Origin: Roseiflexaceae bacterium
GTDB lineage: Bacteria; Chloroflexota; Chloroflexia; Chloroflexales; Roseiflexaceae
NCBI GenBank assembly: GCA_947462525.1
Contig: CANHPK010000057.1
Coordinates: 1 to 8,125, forward strand
Direction of reading: 5' to 3'
Length of the DNA: 8,125 nt
Part shown: positions 1-5,416 of the stretch, piece after piece
How the letters are laid out: every line of letters begins with the position of its first letter
How positions within the stretch are numbered: the first letter of the stretch is position 1
Made by a program: the position numbers and the translations under genes
The notes under the pieces: model-generated
What the model saw: only the letters and a program-made list of their open reading frames with translations
The model's database searches: none
Told to the model about the DNA's origin: nothing

Positions 1-756
1 GCCGACGGGATTGCCCGCGTCATTTGCTTTAGTCCCATACATAATGTCACGCTTGCCGAGCTCCCGGTCGCGCATATCCAACGTGTGGTGGCTGCATGGC
101 AGCAACAAACGTTCGACCTCGGTGGGCTTGCACAGGTCAACCATGTGCTGTGCTTCGAGAACAAAGGCGCCGTCGTCGGCGTGTCGAACCCACATCCGCA
201 TGGTCAAGTCTACGCCACGAATTTCGTGTTCAAGACAATCCAAACGGCACACGAAGCGATGACCAATTATGCGCGAACCGAAGGGCGTGCGCTTATGGCT
301 GACATCATTGCGGCAGAGCACACAGATGGTCGCCGGATCTTGTTTGAAGACGCGCACACGATTGCATTTGTGCCGTATTTCGCCCGCTATGCGTACGAGG
401 TCTATATCGTTCCGAAGCGGAGAGTAGCGCATTTTCATGCACTCAATGACCGCGAGTCAGCGTCGCTGGCGGATGCAATCAAAGCGGTAACGGTACGTTT
501 TGATAATCTCTGGCAACAGTCGTTCCCGTATGTTATGCCGTTACATCAAGCGCCTACCGATGGCAGTAGCTATGACGACTTTCACGCGTACATTACCTTC
601 CACCCACCGTTGCGGCAGCCTGGGTTGCTCAAATATCTCGCAGGGCCGGAAGTCGGCGGCGGTAACTTCCTCAACGACACTTCTCCAGAAGCAAGTGCAC
701 AGGCACTGCGTGCTGTCAGTAGCCACCACTATCTGAGCGAAGGAGCGAACCAGTGA
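1..756 (+). CDS. galT: Galactose/hexose-1-phosphate uridylyltransferase, C-terminal part (5' end outside window)
   Basis: The open frame enters from the left edge and ends with TGA at 754-756, giving 251 visible residues; about the first 90-100 residues of a family member of roughly 320-350 are missing. GalT enzymes exchange UMP between UDP-glucose and a hexose 1-phosphate through a uridylyl-histidine intermediate (Leloir pathway, cytoplasm). The active-site motif SNPHPHGQ is at visible residues 62-69 (bases 184-207); the second His of HPH (residue 67) should be the nucleophile. The C-terminal domain shows LHQAPTDG, FHPPLR and LKYLAGPE...GNFLND, as in the non-enterobacterial branch. The His/Glu ligands usually found just before the FxPPLR segment appear as Tyr and Thr here. 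The gene overlaps the next one by GTGA (753-756), so they are translationally coupled. The family call is firm. The sugar specificity is open, because the kinase in the same operon is not a canonical galactokinase. Confidence 0.93.
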   Translation, partial: ADGIARVICFSPIHNVTLAELPVAHIQRVVAAWQQQTFDLGGLAQVNHVLCFENKGAVVGVSNPHPHGQVYATNFVFKTIQTAHEAMTNYARTEGRALMADIIAAEHTDGRRILFEDAHTIAFVPYFARYAYEVYIVPKRRVAHFHALNDRESASLADAIKAVTVRFDNLWQQSFPYVMPLHQAPTDGSSYDDFHAYITFHPPLRQPGLLKYLAGPEVGGGNFLNDTSPEASAQALRAVSSHHYLSEGANQ

Positions 757-1787
757 GCATCGAGCGTCAACTCTGCGAACACATCCAGCAAATCCATGCA
801 CATATTCGCGATGCAGTGGTCCGTGCGTGCGAGGAGAGTGCGCTCGAACAATTGGCGCATGTCGACGCCGAAGAAGGCGGAGATACGATTTTTGCAATTG
901 ATCGGGTCTCCGAGGCTGTCCTCATCGAACGGTTTTCTGCATTGGGTGCCATGGTGCCGTTTCGATTGGTTGCTGAAGGGCTGGGAGAATCTGGCATACG
1001 CGACTTCCCCGCTGGCGTAGACCACGACGATCTCGCGTACATCATCATCGTTGATCCCATTGATGGCACGCGTGGGTTGATGTACCAAAAGCGATCTGCG
1101 TGGATTTTGACGGGGGTTGCGCCATATCGTGGGCCAGCGACCAATCTGTCTGACATCACGATTGCAGTCATGACCGAAATCCCACTCGTCAAGCAACATC
1201 TCTCTGACCAGTATTGGGCGATTCGTGGGCAAGGGGTACAAGCCCGCCGGACCAACCGTGTCACTGGTGGCGAAATCGTCCTACCCGTTCGACCTTCACA
1301 GTCGACGACTATTTTGCAGGGATTCGGCAATGTGGCTCGCTTCTTCCCTGGCGAGCGTGCCCGCCTGGCAGCGGTTGATGACATGGTTGTCACATTGTTG
1401 CTGGGTGCACCACCAGCAGGCCGCGCGCTGTGCTTCGAAGACCAGTACATATCGACCGGCGGGCAGTTTGCGGAGTTGCTGGCTGGGCATGATCGCTGGC
1501 TTGCAGACGTCCGGCCGTTGTTGCTCGCCCCTTCAGCGCGACACGCACACACCGCCATGTTGTGTTGTCACCCGTACGATGTCTGTACCGAGCTGATTGC
1601 TCGTGAAGCGGGTATTGTCGTCTGTAAAGCAAACGGAACTCCCCTCGATGCGCCGCTCGACGTCGGTTCGCCCGTCTCGTGGGTCGCATTTGCCAATGAA
1701 GCGCTCGCTGCTACCGTGTTGCCAGCCCTCCAAGAAGCGCTGCGTCACCACGATATGCCACTGGAGGACCACAATGCCTTGGCGTAA
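753..1787 (+). CDS. Inositol-monophosphatase-family (FIG superfamily) sugar-phosphate phosphatase
   Basis: The 344-residue product starts at GTG 753 inside the galT stop codon, with GAAGGAG at 739-745 seven bases upstream as ribosome binding site. The metal-dependent phosphatase signature DPIDGT is at residues 101-106. The upstream metal-ligand Glu is probably E75 (RLVAEG), and the C-terminal Asp is D276 in HPYDVCTELIAREAG, equivalent to the family's WD-x-A-G motif. An N-terminal GGDTIFAID segment lies at 42-50. The product is longer than SuhB/IMPase (about 260-270), with an insert between the two metal motifs (about residues 125-265). Family members hydrolyse inositol phosphates, fructose 1,6-bisphosphate, PAP or sugar phosphates. 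Sitting between a uridylyltransferase and a sugar-1-kinase, with overlaps on both sides, it most likely acts on a sugar phosphate of that pathway. Mammalian IMPase is known to accept galactose 1-phosphate. The exact substrate is not readable from the sequence. Confidence 0.85.
   Translation: MSIERQLCEHIQQIHAHIRDAVVRACEESALEQLAHVDAEEGGDTIFAIDRVSEAVLIERFSALGAMVPFRLVAEGLGESGIRDFPAGVDHDDLAYIIIVDPIDGTRGLMYQKRSAWILTGVAPYRGPATNLSDITIAVMTEIPLVKQHLSDQYWAIRGQGVQARRTNRVTGGEIVLPVRPSQSTTILQGFGNVARFFPGERARLAAVDDMVVTLLLGAPPAGRALCFEDQYISTGGQFAELLAGHDRWLADVRPLLLAPSARHAHTAMLCCHPYDVCTELIAREAGIVVCKANGTPLDAPLDVGSPVSWVAFANEALAATVLPALQEALRHHDMPLEDHNALA
1763..1767 (+). promoter_or_regulatory. Shine-Dalgarno that fixes the sugar-kinase start
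   Basis: GGAGG lies six bases before ATG 1774 and inside the 3' end of the phosphatase gene. The in-frame ATG at 1789 just after the phosphatase stop is 21 bases from this site and has no good site of its own. The 14-base overlap start at 1774 is therefore preferred. Confidence 0.75.
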
Positions 1788-3165
1788 TATGACCGTGTTG
1801 GCACCGAACATTGACGTGCATGCGGTCCAAGATACACTGTCTACGACCTTTGACCCGGCAGCGCCAGTATGGGTTGCCCGTGCGCCGGGACGCCTCGATG
1901 TGATGGGTGGGATTGCCGACTATTCTGGTTCGTTGGTGCTCCAGTTACCGCTTGCATTGGCCGCTGTAGCCTATGTGCAACACCGCACCGACGGCCGCGT
2001 CCTCATCGAAAGCCGTGCCGATGCATCGGTCTTGGGCAACCAACGAGCGGCCTATGCGACGCGGGACGTGTGTGAACTCGGTGTGTCGATAGCAGCGGTG
2101 CGCGCAGTCGTCCAGGCAGATCCAGCAACTGCGTGGGCAGGCTACATTGTCGGCGCATTGACCATTCTGGTGCATCAGACGGGTGTCAATTTGAGTGGCG
2201 GGGTCACCATTGTCGTCGATTCGGATGTGCCACTGGGCAAAGGGGTGAGTTCGTCGGCTGCCATCGAAGTCGCTACCATGCGTGCGCTGGCAGCCGCCTG
2301 TGGACGTGACATCGAGGCGACGACCCTGGCACTCTGGTGTCAGATGGTAGAAAACCTCGTTGTCGGCGCACCGTGCGGGGTGATGGACCAGATGACTTCT
2401 GCATGCGGTGTGGCAGACACGTTGCTCGCGTTGCGTTGCCAGCCCGCGCAGCTCCTCCCAGGCATTTCGCTACCGCCTGATGTGCAGGTATGGGGCATCG
2501 ACTCCGGGGTACGACACTCGGTCGGTGGCGCTGATTACGGGTCGGTACGGGTCGGTGCATTCATGGGGATGCGGATCCTCGAAGCGTATGCACAGCAGCT
2601 GCAGATCCCACACGCACATTGGAACGGGTATCTCGCAAACATTACGCCATCGGAATATGCTGAATACTTTTCCAACGTCTTGCCCGAAACCATCACCGGG
2701 GCGGACTTCACCACGCGCTACGGTACACACGGCGATGCGGTCACAACAATCGACCCTACCCGCGTCTATCACGTGCGTTCGTCCGCCACCCATCCCATCG
2801 CAGAGCATCACCGGGTACAGCTCTTTGCACAGATCGTCCACGGCTATCAAGACGTCACCTCGGCGACGCTCCTGAGTGAATTGATGTATCAATCCCACCA
2901 GAGTTACACCGGGTGTGGACTTGGGTCAAACGCCACCGATGCGATTGTTGCTGCAGTCCGGAGCAAAGGGCCGAGCCATGGCCTGTATGGTGCCAAAATC
3001 ACCGGAGGAGGGAGCGGTGGCACAGTCGCGATCCTCGGTAGCGCGAGCGCAGCGGATGCCGTCCACGAAATAGCAACACACTGTGGCAGTGGACTCGTTA
3101 TCCATGGTTCGAGTGACGGCGCTGCGCGTAGCCCGGTGACGCGCTGGGAATCATTCGGTCGATAA
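1774..3165 (+). CDS. GHMP-family sugar 1-kinase resembling the kinase domain of plant L-arabinokinase (galactokinase superfamily)
   Basis: The 463-residue product has all three GHMP kinase blocks: substrate motif APGRLDVMGGIADYSG (37-52), ATP loop PLGKGVSSSAA (153-163) and C-terminal KITGGGSGGTV (408-418). The catalytic-base region CGVMDQ (201-206, D205) matches galactokinases. Canonical galactokinases carry GRxNxIGEHxDYNxG. Here the sugar-binding Glu-His pair is replaced by Gly46-Ile47, while D49 and Y50 remain. From memory, the segments APGRLDVMGGIADYSGSLVL, VGAPCGVMDQMTSACG, WGIDSGVRHSVGGADY and LYGAKITGGGSGGTV are nearly the same in the C-terminal domain of Arabidopsis ARA1. That protein phosphorylates L-arabinose to L-arabinose 1-phosphate; its N-terminal glycosyltransferase-like domain is absent here. 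The expected reaction is ATP plus a free sugar giving a sugar 1-phosphate, which the neighbouring GalT-type enzyme could activate. Kinase family is near certain; L-arabinose rather than galactose as substrate is an inference. Confidence 0.9.
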   Translation: MPWRNMTVLAPNIDVHAVQDTLSTTFDPAAPVWVARAPGRLDVMGGIADYSGSLVLQLPLALAAVAYVQHRTDGRVLIESRADASVLGNQRAAYATRDVCELGVSIAAVRAVVQADPATAWAGYIVGALTILVHQTGVNLSGGVTIVVDSDVPLGKGVSSSAAIEVATMRALAAACGRDIEATTLALWCQMVENLVVGAPCGVMDQMTSACGVADTLLALRCQPAQLLPGISLPPDVQVWGIDSGVRHSVGGADYGSVRVGAFMGMRILEAYAQQLQIPHAHWNGYLANITPSEYAEYFSNVLPETITGADFTTRYGTHGDAVTTIDPTRVYHVRSSATHPIAEHHRVQLFAQIVHGYQDVTSATLLSELMYQSHQSYTGCGLGSNATDAIVAAVRSKGPSHGLYGAKITGGGSGGTVAILGSASAADAVHEIATHCGSGLVIHGSSDGAARSPVTRWESFGR

Positions 3166-3204
3166 TGCAAACACAATCGGCTCTGAGCTGAGAAAGAGGA
3201 CTCG

Positions 3205-4116
3205 ATGTTTTCGTCAGTATGGAAGCGCATCCTCGCGGGAATTTTGCTGGTCATTACCCTTGCAGGGGTCTATTTTCGCGAAGAAATCGTGTTCAATGCA
3301 CGCCTGATGAATGTCGTGCGGGTCGGCACAGCGTATTACGAAGAATATCCGTACCTCACCAAGAACATCAGTTACGGGCCCAAGGCACATCAATTGCTCG
3401 ATGTGTATCGCCCTGACGACAATGAGAAGCATCCCGTGGTGGTGTACATCTATGGCGGCAGTTGGAATTCCGGCAACAAAGAATTGTATGCGCTCGTTGC
3501 CCAAAAGCTCGTGCCGCAGGGGATGATTGTCGTCGTCCCTGCCTATCAACTGTACCCAGATGCCACCTATCCGAGCATGGTAGAAGATGTCGCCAACGCT
3601 ATTGCCTGGACGAAGCAAAACATCGCGTCGTACAACGGCGATCCAACCCGGATTATTGTTGGGGGGCAATCGGCCGGTGCACAATTAAGTGCCATGGCGC
3701 TCCTCGACCCCGCCGTCCAGCAGCTGACGACGACCGAACCCGCACTGTGCGGATATTTTGGGATTAGTGGTGTCTATGACATCGCCGACCAGTACGCCTA
3801 CGAATATGCAAATGGTCGCACTGCACCGGTGATGACCGCGGTGATGGGTGGTGTCGAAGGCTTCTCTGCGACCTCACCACGCCAACAGCCGTTGGCTGTG
3901 TTCCCCCGGACACTCCTGATACACGGCGATGCGGATGACACGGTAGACATCAGCATGTCGCAGCAGTATGCAGACGCGTTGTCTGCTGCAAACGTCCCCG
4001 TGACGTTCAAACCATACCCTGGCAGGGGCCATTCTGAGCTCTTGTTCCATGCGTTGACCGAGGAGCCGGGGCGGCTCATCACAGATGTCACCACCTTTGC
4101 CAACGAGTGCCCGTAA
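3205..4116 (+). CDS. Membrane-anchored alpha/beta hydrolase (HSL/carboxylesterase-like)
   Basis: The 303-residue product has an N-terminal hydrophobic segment at about residues 8-24 preceded by K7-R8, suggesting a signal anchor or signal peptide with the catalytic domain outside the membrane. The alpha/beta hydrolase features are in order: an oxyanion-loop segment YIYGGSWNSG at 81-90 (HGG-type, with Tyr in place of His), nucleophile elbow GGQSAG with S156, acid HGDADDTV (D244 likely), and catalytic H276 in YPGRGH. This is the pattern of the HSL/BD-FAE esterase group, which cleaves acyl esters of small alcohols or sugars. The start has AAAGAGGA at 3193-3200 a few bases upstream. It follows the sugar kinase by 39 bases on the same strand with no clear terminator between, so it may be the last gene of that operon; an esterase releasing sugars from acylated glycans would fit. 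Substrate unknown. Confidence 0.85.
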   Translation: MFSSVWKRILAGILLVITLAGVYFREEIVFNARLMNVVRVGTAYYEEYPYLTKNISYGPKAHQLLDVYRPDDNEKHPVVVYIYGGSWNSGNKELYALVAQKLVPQGMIVVVPAYQLYPDATYPSMVEDVANAIAWTKQNIASYNGDPTRIIVGGQSAGAQLSAMALLDPAVQQLTTTEPALCGYFGISGVYDIADQYAYEYANGRTAPVMTAVMGGVEGFSATSPRQQPLAVFPRTLLIHGDADDTVDISMSQQYADALSAANVPVTFKPYPGRGHSELLFHALTEEPGRLITDVTTFANECP

Positions 4117-4120
4117 CACC

Positions 4121-4564
4121 CTACCATTCCCACGTTTCAGTAGACCGTGGCATCCGCCGTGCGGTGCGCTGGATCTGCCCGAGCTCGGGCGTGCGCTGTA
4201 GCGCTTCTGCATCGATGCGGTGCAGTGATATCCGCCGCCAGCGTTCGCTGGCGATTAGCGGATCGAGCGTCGTGAGATCGCACACGGTGAGAACCAGATA
4301 CCGCTCGGTTGCACGCGGATGGTTCGGCTCATCGACGATATACGCAGCACGCGTCGAGATAACGGCACCGACGATGGTAGCACGGTAGCGCACACAGTAG
4401 GGGGACTGTGGGTGCCAGCCACCCACATAAAACGCAACCTCGGTGCTCCCGTGGACGTGTGTTGCCTGCGCCAGCGGCAGATGGTAGGTCATGGCATCGA
4501 GTAACCGCTGTTCGTCACGCGGTCGCTTCAACAGTGCCAATAGTGTTGTTGGGTGTTGGTTCAT
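4121..4564 (-). CDS. Hypothetical protein, 147 residues, overlapping the UvdE-like gene
   Basis: I do not recognise this family with confidence. Translation starts at ATG 4564-4562, with AGGAGG at 4574-4569 four bases upstream, and ends with TAG at 4123-4121. The first 50 bases lie inside the 3' end of the UvdE-like gene in another frame, so the two are co-transcribed and probably coupled. The protein has no signal peptide or membrane segment. A central region looks like a small beta-rich domain: EVAFYVGGW (42-50), VRYRATIVGAV (58-68), RYLVLTVCDL (88-97), then a basic WRRISLHR (109-116) and an Arg-rich tail (133-140). The succession of FYVGG, YRA-IVG and LVLTV strands with basic patches is loosely reminiscent of PUA-like (ASCH/EVE) domains that bind nucleic acid. 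I offer that only as a guess. The strong ribosome site and clean frame support a real gene. Confidence 0.72.
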   Translation of the reverse strand: MNQHPTTLLALLKRPRDEQRLLDAMTYHLPLAQATHVHGSTEVAFYVGGWHPQSPYCVRYRATIVGAVISTRAAYIVDEPNHPRATERYLVLTVCDLTTLDPLIASERWRRISLHRIDAEALQRTPELGQIQRTARRMPRSTETWEW

Positions 4565-5351
4565 GCCGCCTCCTGAGGGTATATGCGGGTGGTGTCTCGG
4601 GGATGTGGCGCGATATCGTCTCGTGGAGGTGTCGATATGCGAGTATGCCACTGTCTGCTTCGATTTCGATATCTGCGTCGAACCCTGCGTCCAACAGTGA
4701 CCGCACCACCCACAGTGCGCCCATTGGGGCGAGCACATCACTGTGTTGCCCACGCGGCGGCGGTGTGTCGCGGATGCCGACTGCTGTTGCCTGCGTGCTG
4801 AGGTGGATCAGCGGCGTCCGCCCCTGCCAGCTGGCCATACATTCAAACATCGTATCGATTGGTCGGTACGGCCATGGGAGCTGAGCATCGTAGTGGAGCG
4901 TGTCGAACACGACCGGTACGACGTATCCACGAACACTGGCAATGAGTTCAGCGGCTGGCTGATGCGTCAGTTCTATGGCGAGATGGCGCACAATCCATGC
5001 AGGGAGCCGTTCGAACATTGCCTGGTCGGCACGACTGAGCCGCGGGAGATGGCAAATGATGACTGCGTCCGCGGCATCGAGTTGTGCAAAGAACCCAATC
5101 ACCGTGGCGAACCATTCTTCGAGTCGATGGGGTGCAACAATCGGCGCGTGCACGACCAACCGCAGTTCGTATTGCTGGACAAGGATCCGAAGCGGCTCGG
5201 CGCTTGCTTCTGCGAGTGGTGCAACGTATGCGGCAGGGATGCGACACACGCGCAATCCTTCGTGGATTGCGTGGAGCAACAAAGCATGCAACGACAGTAC
5301 GGTCGTTTGCCGTGGGCGATGGCCAATCGTGCTGACTCCAAAACGAATCAT
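4515..5351 (-). CDS. UvdE-like TIM-barrel protein (putative UV-damage endonuclease homologue)
   Basis: The 278-residue product starts at ATG 5351, with GGGGGA at 5360-5355 upstream. UvdE enzymes nick DNA 5' to UV photoproducts using a three-metal site in a TIM barrel. Segments in family order are IRFGVSTIG (2-10), RLVVHAP (64-70), VIICHL (97-102), LAIELTH (124-130), PVVFDTLHYD (146-155), LIHLS (181-185), QHSDVL (202-207) and DADIEIEAD (225-233). Compared from memory with the Thermus enzyme, all likely metal ligands are present: H69, H101, E127, D150, H153, H183, H203 and E231. Two canonical features are missing. The HPxQY/F lesion-probing loop reads HAPIV here, and the modified Lys two residues before the HLS His is Leu181. 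It may therefore be a divergent repair nuclease or an AP-endonuclease-2-like relative. It has its own promoter with a LexA-like operator and is followed by an overlapping small gene. Confidence 0.75.
   Translation of the reverse strand: MIRFGVSTIGHRPRQTTVLSLHALLLHAIHEGLRVCRIPAAYVAPLAEASAEPLRILVQQYELRLVVHAPIVAPHRLEEWFATVIGFFAQLDAADAVIICHLPRLSRADQAMFERLPAWIVRHLAIELTHQPAAELIASVRGYVVPVVFDTLHYDAQLPWPYRPIDTMFECMASWQGRTPLIHLSTQATAVGIRDTPPPRGQHSDVLAPMGALWVVRSLLDAGFDADIEIEADSGILAYRHLHETISRHIPETPPAYTLRRRHEPTPNNTIGTVEATA
4569..4574 (-). promoter_or_regulatory. Shine-Dalgarno of the 147-residue gene
   Basis: The minus strand reads AGGAGG four bases before the ATG at 4564. It is a full consensus site buried in the coding sequence of the UvdE-like gene. 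It selects this start over the longer open frame, which extends upstream to about 4753 with Cys/His-rich, non-protein-like sequence. Confidence 0.7.
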
Positions 5352-5387
5352 AAATCCCCCGCTCCGGGTGAATGCCCGTTGCGGAGG

Positions 5388-5396
5388 ATTATAGCA
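5388..5396 (-). promoter_or_regulatory. Extended -10 promoter of the UvdE-like gene
   Basis: The minus strand reads TGCTATAAT, a consensus TATAAT (5393-5388) with the TG extension. The start of transcription is expected near 5381-5382, giving a leader of about 30 bases before ATG 5351. With a 17-base spacer the -35 hexamer would be AGAACA (5416-5411), a poor match, as is usual for extended -10 promoters. The promoter lies just after the stop codon of the upstream metallo-hydrolase gene. Confidence 0.7.
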
Positions 5397-5402
5397 CAAA
5401 TC

Positions 5403-5416
5403 AGAACAAATGTTCT
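5403..5416. promoter_or_regulatory. Putative LexA (SOS) box upstream of the UvdE-like gene
   Basis: AGAACAAATGTTCT is a perfect inverted repeat with 6-base arms around AA. It contains GAAC-N4-GTTC, and its centre AAAT fits the R-N-R-Y of the Bacillus-type LexA consensus. It occupies the spacer/-35 side of the TATAAT promoter, nine bases from the -10, where a bound repressor would block RNA polymerase. The downstream gene resembles a DNA repair enzyme, which is what SOS control predicts. Its outer two bases overlap the stop codon of the upstream gene. Confidence 0.68.

Noticed and set aside
767..1558. Long antisense open frame (263 codons) opposite the phosphatase gene
   Set aside because: Composition is Ser/Arg/Cys-rich with no recognisable motif; the plus-strand frame has clear family signatures, so this is a shadow.
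1789..1803. Alternative kinase start at ATG 1789, directly after the phosphatase stop
   Set aside because: The GGAGG at 1763-1767 is ideally placed for ATG 1774 and too far from 1789.
2537..2556. Tandem 10-base repeat ACGGGTCGGT
   Set aside because: It lies in a strongly conserved coding part of the kinase (GGADYGSVRVGA); the repeat follows from the conserved residues and codon choice.
4129..4150. Possible hairpin CCACG...CGTGG after the hydrolase gene as a terminator
   Set aside because: Only a 5-base stem with a large loop and no T-run, and it is inside the opposing coding sequence.
5362..5386. Inverted repeat CTCCG...CGGAG in the UvdE-like leader
   Set aside because: One outer arm lies upstream of the predicted transcription start, and the inner CGGG/CCCG stem is only four pairs; too weak for a regulatory RNA.
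5352..5399. Upstream TTG start for the UvdE-like gene at 5399
   Set aside because: It would place the start codon upstream of the -10 box. The ATG at 5351 has a G-rich ribosome site and begins with the conserved IRFGVST strand.
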